Made by a program: the position numbers and the translations under genes. This document shows positions 1-12,200 of a stretch of 64,000 nucleotides of DNA, in pieces. A model generated the notes under the pieces. That model was not told the DNA's origin. It did no database searches and saw only the letters and a list, made by a program, of their open reading frames with translations. The stretch covers positions 6,336,028 through 6,400,027 of the forward strand of contig WMCF01000006.1 in assembly GCA_009792885.1 (NCBI GenBank), in the 5' to 3' direction. How positions within the stretch are numbered: position 1 is the first letter of the stretch; each line of letters starts with the position of its first letter. This DNA is from Eremophila alpestris peregrina (taxonomy: Eukaryota; Chordata; Aves; Passeriformes; Alaudidae).

Positions 1-1705
1 GCTTGTTAACAAGGTAAGTAGGACATGATCATGGGGAGTTTACAGAGCAAACCCTGGCAGCTCTGGCTTCACCAAAGATTTGTAACTGAAATAAGCCATT
101 ATGCTGAATATAATAGCCATGCTGAATGGTATCCATAAAATGTAACTGCATGGCTTGACTTTTCCCTTACAATTCTGTCCAACACCAGGTGAACCATGTG
201 GTATTTCACCTTAGAGCCATGGACACAACAGCTTTCTCAGAATCAGGATCCTCACAGGTGCTGCTATTTTAGCCCACCTATTGCCCCCTTCTCTTGGAAA
301 GTCCATTCCAAAGGAGTGACAGTATGTCCAACTAAATATCACTGTCCTTATAACCTCTCTTTCATGAATGAGGAGTTTCTACACAGTTGCCCTTCTGAAT
401 TCAAGTAAAACTTCCACGGTTAAGATTTCCTCGCAGCAGTCAAACCTTATTCCCATGCATTACTGGGACTATGAACACCTAATTAATTGAATTTCAAAAG
501 GAGAATTTGTCATATTTTCAAATTAGGTTAAAAAACTTCATAAAGAAAAGGAATCCTAAACAACAGAGTATGAGCCAAACAAGTCAGGAAGCTACAGAAG
601 TTACAACAGTACTTCAACAATAATAAAGTGAAACACTAATTTATTCTCTTTGGAAGTCTGTAAGTTCCCCTCACGAGTCTGTCTGTAAAGGCAGTGTGTA
701 TGAATACAGAACAACCAAAGAAACAATTCCTGCCTAAAATAAATTATTAAGCACCAGAGTTTGAGAGAAAACTATGTAATGGGTTTGGTAACTGCATAAA
801 GGAACTTTCCCAGATACTTACCTGCTAACACAAGTCATGATATCAGCTCCTTTCAAAAGTTCTGCCCCCACAAAATACTCAGAATTACAAGTCATCAACA
901 ATGATTGCACCAGGAAGGAAGAGAACAAATTACTTTTATCACCCTAATCTGTACTATGATACATTGCCTTTGTTTCACCCCGTTTAGTCATTAATCTTAT
1001 CATCATCATCAGAGTTCAACTCATGTACAACTCTACGGAGGCCCCAGCAAACTCCTTCTGTAGTCTTAACACAATTCTTAAGTTGCTTCTTTTTTGTAGT
1101 TTCTGTGATAATTTATGCAACTCAAACTGTACAAAAACTTCTCTGTAAAATCTTTCCTAAAGGAGTATGATCAAGTAACAGAAGCATTTTATATTTGGAA
1201 AAAGTTAATGCACAAAGCATCAGTTAAATAAATGTTATCTGAAGGAGAGTAAAAGAAATATGACTCAAAATTTAAATTGATACAACCATGTGGTAAAAAT
1301 GTTTGCATGCACAACAACAGACACAAGTTTGAGAAATTATTAATTACAAAACTGAAGTATATGGTGTTGGATTTCCCATCTGCAAAATAATGATCATTTA
1401 AGTACCACATGTCATTCTATCATAGAGGAGAAATACAAACTTACCATCTTCTTGGGACTACAACACACAAAACTTTGAGCATAGTACAATAAACCACATT
1501 TCAGCCTCTGCTTTACAGCTACTTCTGAAAGATCTCTGATCACAATTTGCTCTTAAGGGAGTTTTAGTTTTCTAATAACTCTTAAAGAAAAATCCTGGGA
1601 CAATTTAAAAAATGCAATGAATGTCAGCAGCTATCAACTTCAAACAAGACACTTCCAACAAATATTACATGGTTCTATTCTTTATTGAAATAAAGGACTA
1701 CTTAC
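1..1705 (-). other. TMEM135 intron 4 (partial)
   Basis: This is AT-rich intronic DNA downstream of exon 4 on the coding strand. I searched both strands for the next TMEM135 segment (ETLFRMGVARG, MYMFFFR) and did not find it. An exon-like piece at 822-877 on the minus strand has an AG acceptor and a good donor but does not match the family. No repeat family was recognised. Confidence 0.75.
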
Positions 1706-1739
1706 TTGATTAGCCATGTAGATTGTGAGAAGACCTCTC
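1706..1739 (-). CDS. TMEM135: TMEM135 exon 4 (34-bp small exon)
   Basis: This very short exon encodes the end of a split Arg codon followed by RGLLTIYMANQ, matching the family segment RRGLLTIYMAN. A TAG acceptor precedes 1739 and a full-consensus GTAAGT donor follows 1706. The 34 bases are one completing base plus 11 codons, so the exon ends in phase 0. The final residue is Gln, where I remember Leu in mammals. That could be species variation or could mean my memory of that position is wrong. The following coding exons (human-like ATETLFRMGVARG) are not visible in 1-1705 and must lie beyond the left edge, so the gene is partial here. Confidence 0.88.
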
Positions 1740-3557
1740 CTATAAACAGAAATGATAAAATAAGTGAATGAATCAAATTTTTTTTCAGACTAAAGAAAAA
1801 CACTTTAATCATTAAGAATAGTTTATTTAAGAGAATTTTAAAAACAGATCATTGATGGAAGATGAAGGATTACCACCTTACTGAAAAATGAGTGCAAATT
1901 CAAAAATAGCATCTTGATAGCACAGTATCCAAAGCAGTGAGGAATTACAGGAACCAAGTTATATATAGCAATTGGCTACTCCACATGAGTCTAGAAGCTG
2001 TCACAAGGAGCAAGGCACCTTGAATTACACACAGCACTTATCACAAAATAAGCCTACACATGAGCCAGTAACATAAGCATGCAAACAATGACCTAAGACT
2101 AAGTTAAATTGTGAATTTACATCAAAATGCTTGTGTTAACTTCTGTTTTGTGATTGGTGCTATGTAACTCAAGGCACCTTTGCCCTTCTGCGGTCAATAT
2201 CAGGAGTAGTTTTCTACTGAGACTGATGGTTGGCTCAAGCCAGTTGAAAGTCACAGTGCCAACAGTGCCCACCATCTTCTCTTCTATCATTTATCTACTT
2301 GTTTTTTCTGTTTTTTGATCTGTCCCTGTGTCTCAGCCCACAGCTCACACTGCTCTTTAGGGAAAGTATAAACTTGGGCTCAAGTTCTCACATTTTTGTT
2401 GATTCCACTGCAGCACAAGATGAAAACTGAACTCAGCTATGTAGATGTGAGCTGCTCCATCAACCAACTGCACTGTAGGGTCCAGATGAAATTAAAATTA
2501 TTTTCTATACATCAATCACAAGCCACCATCACCCTTGAGAGAGTGGAAGACATTACCACTGCAGGTTTGTTTTACCCTCAATTATTCCTCCTCTTCTGCA
2601 AAGATTTCGTTAGAAACTGTGGCCAAAGTTGGAACACTCAGTTTCAGTATTTCATACTGGACGGGTGTTCTTTTCTTCTTGAGTTTACCATCAGCCTTGT
2701 AATATTTGGGATTTTTCTCATTGTCCCCACTGGTCTTACACAAAAACCCTGAACATTTTTATGAAGGTACCACACATTCAACTATTAAAGTTTCTCAATA
2801 TGGAAGTGACTTTATAACCTGAATCCATATTTGTGTTCATGTTATTTAGGAGTTTTTGGTTTTATATCGGTACTACAGAAGGTAGTATGCAACAGAAGGT
2901 CTAACCCAGGTTTGCATGTTCCATTTTGTCATGACATTTTAAATTTCTAAGTATTCATAGAGTGCTTAAGAGAGCCGTGCCTTAACAGGACATTTTTTGC
3001 CATCAGTTCAGCTGAAGAAGTGACCAAAACAAAAGCAGAGATAGCAGGAAATAAATCCCTATTGCACAGTTTCCAAGCTCAATTCATCCAAAATGCTTAT
3101 TCAGTATTTTCTAACCCCCATGTTTACATATCCATAACTTTGTCAAGTTATGCATCCAGATCAAGGGTTTTCACAGCAGCCATCTAAGCTACACAGATAC
3201 ATTCCACTTCAAAGTTTTACTGCTTCCATATCACACTAAATTTGTGGAAAGCAGTAACGCAGCACACTGACTTCCCCAAGTTGCTCTCTACTCGCAGAGA
3301 AGATTCAAATTTGGCTTAAGTTCAAAACTTTATCTAGGAAAATCAGTTTGTTTCATGGTTGTTTAAAAAAAAAAAAAAAACCCACCATGGTATTACATAT
3401 CTGCTCTCTGTGTACCTTCTCTATCCATTACCACCCTGTGCCAGATACTAGAAACAAGATTCTAGCATGGAAACCTAAGGAATAAAACCCTGAATCTAAA
3501 GATTTGGTGAGGAGGAGGCATACAAGAAAAAAAGAGGACAAAAGGTAGGGAATAGGG

Positions 3558-4079
3558 TGCTGTAGTGCAACTTTAAACCGAACAGGTATTTTCCACATAA
3601 GGAAAAAGGATTTCAGTTTTACTGTAAGACTTCAAAGGAAAAGCCCCAGAAGCTTCTTTGCTCTGCTTGCAGCCATTGGCTTAATACCAAGACAGAAACA
3701 CAGATAGGTCTCTTTACCTGTCTTTCAGAAATGTAGCCATTCTCTATAGGGCAGCTTGCCAAATATCCCACCTAAGTCATCTGGTATTTAAGGCAGAGAA
3801 CAAAGCTGCTCAGGGCTTCTTGGGGTGTCATAGCAAGGCAGAAAGCTTTCAGGTACCTGTGCCCAGTTTCTATTTTTTATTTTATTGTTTATTATTTTAT
3901 AAGTTTATTAAACCTTTTGCTTTACAAAACATTTTGTAAAACATTTTGTTTTACAAAACATACCCAAGGAGATGTCTCACAAACTATTTTTAAGCCATTC
4001 TATGAGGTGCAGGCACCCCCAGAAACTTGATACATCTCCCCAGGCTTATTCCATTCTGGCCACGTGCAAGAATGTACCA
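3558..4079 (+). mobile_element. Solo LTR, endogenous retrovirus (copy A)
   Basis: This 522-bp element begins TGCTG and ends TACCA, so it has the TG...CA ends of a retroviral LTR. It is flanked by a perfect 6-bp duplication, ATAGGG, at 3552-3557 and 4080-4085. A related copy lies at 17772-18269. There is no internal retroviral gene beside it, so it is a solo LTR left by recombination. A TATTTAAGG TATA-like motif near 3785 and an ATTAAA-type signal in TTTATTAAACC near 3905 suggest the plus-strand sense, antisense to TMEM135. A 6-bp duplication is typical of alpha/beta-type (class II) avian elements, but the family name cannot be given without a library search. Confidence 0.85.
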
Positions 4080-7000
4080 ATAGGGTCCCTGAGTATTTCA
4101 GCAAAATAGCCCCTTACAACACACAATAAACCATCAAAATACTATATGACATTTCTGAACAGGAAGGGGTAAAAATTCAGCTGATACAATAGATAAATTC
4201 AACTCTCAGGATGGTCTGCAAACATTCACCTGGTCTTTCAGCTGACTAGCTCAAGTTGCTGCCCCAACCCTCCTATGTAGCAAACTGCCAGCTAATACAG
4301 TTCTGCATTTGTTCTCAAGAAAAAATACTGGATATTTCACATTTTTTAGATTTTCTTTTTACCCCTGTAACAGCATTAAAAATTTATGATAAACATCCAA
4401 ACATTCAGCTGTTTGGAAACACAGAAATAAACCCATAAGGAGTTTACCATAAGGGCTAACCTGGTAACTCAATCTTCTTTGAGTATTCTGGAAAACATCA
4501 GAACACTACAAGTGTCCTACAGTAACATACATGTGAGAAGAGTCAACCAGCAACTGAGTGACAGATGCAGCTTTCAGAGTATACTCAATTGTATTCACAA
4601 TTGTAGTATCTACAGGGGGGACACAGAGCACGATGATCATTGTAATGTGCACATAACTTACTTAGTAGATTCTCCCCAGTCTCTCTGTCATGCAGGCAGG
4701 GTTTTTTAGCCTCACACTGAAATTTATTTAGTCTTTTTTAAAACACTAACAAACTAAGAACTAAATGAGTTTTAGTTTCTATTGTAGTCCCTTTGGGGGT
4801 AAAATGCAACTCACCAATCACAAAGACAAAGAAAGGAAAAGGTGCTAGAGAAGAGGAAGGAAAGAAATCAGAAGCTGCAGCTGCAGCAAGACCAATGTGA
4901 GAAGTAGGTGGCTGGGAGGAGACAAAATGTGCAGACAATAAATTTGTGCAAGGAAGTAACTTCCGGAACTGAAAACACAGCAAGTTGTTAGACGACGTCA
5001 TCTCCAACTGCCTGCAACAAGCCCGCCCGTGAGGCCCAGGCTGACTCCAAGCAGAAAGTTTTCTTCCTCCAAATTAATCCTGTGACCGTTTCAAAAATAA
5101 ATAGCCCCATGTTTCCAGGGAAAAGGGAAAAAAAGAGGAGGGGACATTCTTCCTGGCCCTGCGCAAATGGGATCCAACAAGCCTAACCCAAACCTGAACT
5201 CGGCTGCTAAAAAGCAGTTGGAAGTTCAGAAAATGTTGCACTATTATGAAGCAACGACAGCTGACAGAAAACAGGACAGAAAGATGGAGGTAGGCCAAAT
5301 AAAAGGGTCACTGGTACAACCCAAGGACTGTTTTAAAACTGCAGCTGGTAAATAGGGGGAGAATATAATTGGGAAATGGTATTAGGAGAGCAGGAAATTA
5401 TTAAACAATAAAAATAGTTAGTCAGCCATGTCTGACCACATGCTTTGGGGAGGTTTAAAGAGCCTAATAAACAGCTTACATTTCACTGCTAAAGTCCATG
5501 AACCAGTGCTGAATGCTAATCTTGGCAACACCAACATCAGCAGGTGGCTACAGCAGTGACGCTCTGGCAAGGTCACAACGGGAAAGCCCAAGCAGACACT
5601 CACAAATCCCTACTGCCCGCTCCTCCTCCATGGTTTTAGGCTTAGGCCATTTTCTCCAAAGCCAGCTTTCATAAATATCTTCATTGTGGCTTCACACTGG
5701 CTCACAATCACCTCTCCAATTGACAGTCTCTCCCACACCCAGCTCTGTTTCTAATGACATCTGTGATCTTTAACTCAGGAAGGAAAAACATGAGCTAAGG
5801 GGAACCTTAAATTCATGAGCAGCAGACCAAGGTCCATCTTACCAGTTTCTTGTATTAAATTAAAGAACCAAAAAAAAAAAAAAAATTTGCTGAAAAAGTG
5901 TTAATAAGACAGGTCTCCTTCACCTGAAAATGGAGGTTTGCAGGAAAGTAATCATGCTTTAATTGCTCTTAAATTCAAGTCTCAAAGAGCAATAGTGTTT
6001 AGAATACTTTCCACTTTGTTCCTCCTCCTTCTTCTTCCTAATTCACACTTTTGAATGGATTTTCTAACATGCTTATAGAGAACTGAGTAGACAAGGTGTC
6101 AGAGTTTAGTTTACATTATCTACAGTTGAATAATTCCAATCTTGCAGATTCCACATTTAATGTTTAAATAACAGGCTTCTAGAAGATAATTCTCTTGTTC
6201 GTTTATACCTTCCTCAAAGAAAAGTTTAGCTCAAGAAAATTTGCTTTTTGGACTACTTGGTAACATTCAGACCAAATTATAACAGCAATAGCTCTTAAAC
6301 TATGGCCTATAAACCTCAACAGAGAACCACATATTTTTGTTATTGCACTGCCCAGAGGAAATAGTCTGAAATAACTGCTAAAAACCCCAAAAAGCTACAG
6401 GATAAAAATAACAAGGAAACCTAGCAGTGTACTGGGCTGCATTAAGAGAAGTTTAGGTGGGAGGTCAAGGGAAATGATGAATCCGTTCACTTGGCAGTCA
6501 CTGCACCACAGAGTCCCGTGCCTGGCTGTGGTCCCTAATACAAGCAGGCATTGATCAGCTGGCATGGAGGAGCAGCAGCAGCAGGGCTGGGCAGACTCTG
6601 ACCTGACCCAAGGAAACAGCATTTTCTCCAGCAAGACAGGAGAGCACTGGAACAGGGACTCACAGGGGCTGTTGGACCTCTGTCCTCAGAGGTTTGCAAG
6701 GCTGACCAGACAAATCCCCAGGCAAGCTGGATTGAATTCAGTGCCAGCCCTGCTCCAAGCAGGAAGCTGCACTAGCTGAATTCCCAAGACTTACCTGAAC
6801 AATTCCATTTTTCTACAGAAAAAAAGTGGAAAGCAAGTTCAGAATATCATCAATAATTTTTTTCACAGATTATAACATCAGAAGATATTACAGTGATAAA
6901 CAATCTGTCTTCCTAATGAATACGAAACACAAACGCTTCTTTAATGAATTAGCCATTTACTTATAAAGATCTAGTATGTCTTTTAAGTACTTCTCTTTAC

Positions 7001-7732
7001 AATTTGCACCCTAAGACAAGAATTAGTCTGGTCTCTGAAAACAGTTTCATCTTTACCTCCTCTGTAACACTACCCCTTCCAAGCAAGTTACCCCCCAACC
7101 CCCGAACCATTTCTTAAAAAACTGAACTACTTCAGTTTTTCTACCATGTTCCTCAAGCTTTAATCATACTTAGAGCTCTTTGCTGAAATTGTCACAGTTT
7201 TTCAAGATTCATCTTCAGAACTTCAAATGAAAATATAAGAAATATAAAACAGATTAAAGTTCTATCCTTTGTTTAACCAAAAGTATTTTAAAGTCAAAGA
7301 ATCACTGAGTGCTCTCAGAATTTGCATTTGCCTGTGAGTAAGGTATTTGTATCTTGTTGTAAGTGCTGTAAACTCTGGAAAACTTATTTGATTGAGGCCA
7401 AAGTCCAATTTCCCTTACACGTGAATAAAAAACCCTATTCGTGCCAGTAGAAGCAACAACTGTCCAAATCTGTATGCCAACATATTGTTTGTGGAACACT
7501 GCTGAAGAATGTTTTCTAGCTCAGCTTGATGGGCTATAAAATTCAAAAAATAACTCTATTTTCACAAGCAGCATAAGCTTTTGCTTCATATAATAGTAAA
7601 TCATACAAAATACCAATCTTTAAATACAACCAAGATTGTTTCCTCCTACAAAACTCATTGCCAGTTCTCTCTCATTTATGGTTTTCCTTCAATGTATTTA
7701 TGGTTTCCCTTAAATACAGAGTTGTTGCTAAG

Positions 7733-7785
7733 CAAAAAACAAAAACAAAACAAAACAAAAAAAAAAAACCAAAAAACAAAAAACA
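7733..7785. repeat. A-rich low-complexity run (AAAAC-like)
   Basis: About 50 bases of A runs broken by single C residues. It is simple-sequence DNA inside TMEM135 intron 3 and creates a lysine-rich chance open frame on the plus strand. Confidence 0.85.
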
Positions 7786-9250
7786 CCAGCACTATCAGCA
7801 CACACAGAAGAAAAAAAACTAAAACTTTGCCTGAAGGTGGGATGAATCCTTACAAAGTACTTATGCTCATGGTAATTTTACCATCAATTAATTATTGCAG
7901 CCACAGCAGTCCTCAAAGAAAAATTCCATCAGAAAGCAAACAGAAAGCCTTCTCTTTCTCTAAACAGCCACAGAAGTGAAGTAGGACCTGTCATTTTTAA
8001 GGTGTATCTTTCTCAATATTCATTCTTCCTTCTGAGTATCTCTTTCTTTAATTCATTTTGCCTTGCCCTGCCCATCTTTTGTGTCTAATAGCAGCATTCC
8101 AGTTCCTAGAATTTCCTCATCAAAAACTGGTTTTGGTGATACAAAGGTCCAAGAATTGTTTTCACTTTTGCCTTGTTGCAGCTTAACTACAAACCTTTCC
8201 AAGCAGACATCCTGAAATCTAAACAATCACTGCAATTAATTAAATTTATTCGAACTACTGTAACTGCTCTTTTTTACCAGTACTGTGTTTTTTATAATCA
8301 CTTTTTTTTGTCTTGCTCAAAACTAAAGGGGAAATAAGTTAGCAAGTCAGAAATAACAGGAAATAACTACAGCAAGATGAATACCACTGTGTACAGAATT
8401 AACATAAATTGACTGAACAGGCACCTCCCTCAGGGAGAACAGCCCTAGGTGTGAGGTGTAAGAGGGGGCCCCTAAATTCACCCTCCAGGGTGAGGGACAC
8501 ATATCAGGGCAGGTACAACAAGACCCCTGCAACAGGTCCTATAACCCAGCAGGCCGCAGCAGCCAGCAGCACAGGGGGATGGAAGGAGCCTGAGGATGGA
8601 TATTGCAGCATGTTAAAAATCTTCATGCATGCAATTAAGAGAACGGGTTCTCTATTAAACATTTAATTGAGGGATTATGTTGCTCCCCATCTGCAATAAA
8701 TGTAAACAGCTGGTGGAGCAAACACCCACAAAATAAACATATCCAGCTCACTACTAAGACAAGAGCAGTTTTAGCTTTGCTTATCTTCATCCCCAGTCCA
8801 AAACCTCAAATTCCTGGTATCTGCTTTTCCAAAACCTCGTAGTGTTGTCAAACCAACAAGACTTGACCCAAGAAGAAGCAGGTACTAGAGTCAAACTCAC
8901 CACTCCTTGTAATGTATACATTAAAATCCGAACTACACGTGACTTCTTTAACCATTTTTTTCTATAAATTCATTGTATTAGTTTCCTACAAAATCAAGTC
9001 TGAATTTTATATGAATGTCACTGTTAATTGGATCTTCTGCATATTCTGACACTTACCACTGTATTTTAACTATTTATTTTTTATTCTTTACAAGTTTAAG
9101 AAATCCCAAAACTACTTCTATAAGAATCTCTGGAGTCAAAGGCAAATATGGGGTGGAATGTTAAAAAAAAAAAGGTAAAGAGCATAAAACCTTTGCTCTA
9201 CTGTTACAGCAAAGCAGTAATTTTTAGTAATAAATATTTTCATAGGTATA

Positions 9251-9290
9251 TGTCATATATAAACACATATATTATTACATATATATATTT
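9251..9290. repeat. AT-rich simple repeat
   Basis: A stretch of alternating TA and ATAC-like units inside TMEM135 intron 3. It is likely length-variable, with no sign of function. Confidence 0.7.
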
Positions 9291-12200
9291 TAGTAAATGG
9301 CAAAACTTGAGAATATTTGTCCTCTTTGATTTTAAAAGAAAAAAGAAAGGAAGATTCAAAAATAGTTAACTCTGCCTTTAATTTCTGAACATAAACTAAG
9401 AAGCTAACATAATAGTTTATAATGGCTCCCCAGACAGGACTCATGGTCTACAAAAACAGGAAGAATTCCTCCCGTCAGCTTCAATCCCTTCCCCCCACTG
9501 TAAAACACCACTTTATACCTGCAGAATTAAATCAAACACACAAATCACAGGTTTCCCTGAAATGAAAGAAGTTAAAATGAAGAGGTAAGAGGTAGGGTTT
9601 TCTCTGCTTTCCAGCAGCTTGACACCACAAGCAAACCCAGCACAGATGTGGAGTTGTGATTGCATCCCTGTAATAACACAAGCACTACAGATTATGTTTA
9701 GGGTATCGTTAATCTCTCACACCCACCAATTTCCTACTGACAGCTGGAGGTCAGCAGAGAAGTCCTGGTGCAAAAGTTCACTTAAAATCAGCAGGAACAG
9801 ACAAGCTTTCAAAATAGTGCTGAAAATTATGAAAACAGAACCTAAGCAGTGAGTTTTCAGAAAAGAACATGGTAACTTTTTAGCTTAGTAAAGACCAGTA
9901 GGCAAGTCTTTCACACAAAAATTATGTTCAGAACTTCATCTCAAAAATATACAGTTTAAGGATTCATGACCTTGTCTTTTTAAAGGAATTTCCTATTTCA
10001 ATATTTTGGGTTGTTTAAAGTAGGAAATGGACACTTTGCAAGCTGGAGAAATTGAAATTGCTCAAAATTGCAAATCAGTAATTCTTGCTTGGAGCACATT
10101 ACATGTTAAGCAAAATGGTTTTATGCAAATACTCAGAATTTGTTGTTCTTAAAAGGAAATAAAATAAACTCAGCATGTTCTATGATTTGAACACATGCCA
10201 AAGAAAGGGTATGAGAAAACTGGAAAGGGAGAGAAGCCAAAAATAAAATATATCTACAGTAATACATTCCAGTTAAATTAGTACCAATAATTCTTATAGT
10301 ATTTCCAGATACTGCAACACAAGATAACATCTACAGTTCAATTTTTTTAAACTCCTTTATGCTCTATTTTATACAGATTTTCTTTCACCATTCCCTCCCT
10401 CTTCCTTCTCTCCCAGTTTCTCTATGGTATCTGCAGAGCAAAAACAAACACTGACCTACAGAGGGGAAAAACATCTCTTAATTAAAGTGTGATTTAACCT
10501 CACAAGATTCCGTGAGGAGATAAAAAGATTCCAAAAAGCTTATTAGTATTATAGAATGACTGACTGGGAGATAACAGAACAAAAACAAATTAATCAAACC
10601 TCAGGAAAAGAAATTAAGGATTTGAGGATTTTTTAAATTATTCACATTCTTGGTACAGAAGGTCTATCTAGTGTTAAGTAAGGCCCCAAATAACAATTTC
10701 TTTGGACTGCTGATAGTAACACCAAGCTGTTTTTAATCAGCTCAGTCAATCAGAAAGAAAACACTCAGTTCTTTCTGGGCATGGGTTGCTTGGCCACTCT
10801 TTCTGGAAGGTATGAGCATAGGGCACAAAAGCAAATACTTTTAAACAAAACTGCTTTGGAGACTCTCAGCAGCAGCAGGTCATTTTTTAATGTATTCTGT
10901 TGGCAATAAATACCACTCCAAAGCAAAATAGGACACTATGGACAGAACGGTTAATAAAAATTAGGAAGAGCAGGACAGGGCATGGAAAAAAATTCAGAGT
11001 TGAAAATATGCCCAGTATTTACTGGCCTTGGACATATACTCTTGGTATTTTGAGAGCGAGAAGGCAGGAAGGAGAAAAAATTTGTCATATAAGGTCACAG
11101 TTGACAGCTTGGGGCTGTCCCAATACCAGCTGAAAATTACCCAGTATTTCACCTATTCTTCTCAACCTCTACCCTCTAGCCCTTCTCAAGGTAAAAGCCC
11201 TTCAGCCACACCCTACCTGCACCCTCCCAAAGCCAGCTTCACAGCAACTCAGCAAGCAGTTCCAGAGGATTCCCAAGAAGCCCCTTGGAATGACTGGCCT
11301 TCCCTTTCCAATACATATTCTGTGCCCAGATTGAGACAGCCCATTCCACAACACAAGCTTTTGATAATCTACTCAAATCATCAGTTATTTCATCTATTTC
11401 AAAAGACTTCAAGCAGCCTGATACTGTTTTTCTAGTCTGTCACACTAGTAGTTACTGTAGTGTTTGCTTGTCTAGAATTATTTTCCTCTTTGAATTCATA
11501 ATGCTTTAATATTACACTGTTTACAAAGCACCTGAAGCAATTTGTAAAATAAAAAAAAAAAAAAAAACAGGCTAATTCGACTAATCAGTCTAACTCAAAC
11601 AAGGAACTATTGCAGCTTTTCATATGGACTAACTAACTTGCAAATGCCCTTGTATTCAGCAACATCAGACTAGCACTTCCAAGGGAAGCAGAGTATGGAG
11701 TTAGCCTTGTCAACATACAGGGACAGTTGCTTTTTTTCCTATCCTTTGGACCCTCTAATGACAGCCTATTAAGTCATTTTAAAAACGGGTTTTAAATCCA
11801 GTTAGGAACTATTAATTTAATCACTCAGAAGAGAGATGAATGCCATTAAGAGTGTGCCTACATCCATAATGGGGGTCCCATAAGGAACAGCAGTGTCAGA
11901 AATCAATGTGAACCTTCTCTAGAAAGGCAGGCAAACCACACTAAAGTTTGACTGAGTGTCATTTCAACACATCCCTATTGACTAAGAAGCCAGTTTCTGG
12001 CAGGACATCAGTATTGGATGATGAACTGTGCCAGATACTACAGACACATTAATGAGACATTTCACCTACCAAAGACAGAAATAAGCTATTGCCAAGTCCA
12101 GTTTGAACCTATTCTTTTCTGGCATTAATCTCAAACATCCAAATTGCCAACAGCTGATATTAGAACACTTTTGTTAGTTCCTCAGTCTGTTGTTCAAAGG

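Noticed and set aside
822..877. Exon-like 56-bp piece on the minus strand (AG acceptor, GTAAGTAT donor, open frame YFVGAELLKGADIMTC) placed where TMEM135 exon 5 could be.
   Set aside because: The residues do not match the TMEM135 segment that should follow exon 4 (ETLFRMGVARG), and the pyrimidine tract before the acceptor is interrupted. Probably a chance splice-site pair.
1024..1150. Minus-strand frame containing GVCWGLRRVVHELNSDDDDK and a stop, looking like a protein C-terminus.
   Set aside because: The acidic run comes from a CAT/ATC simple repeat, no family was recognised, and TMEM135 cannot end here because most of its protein is still missing.
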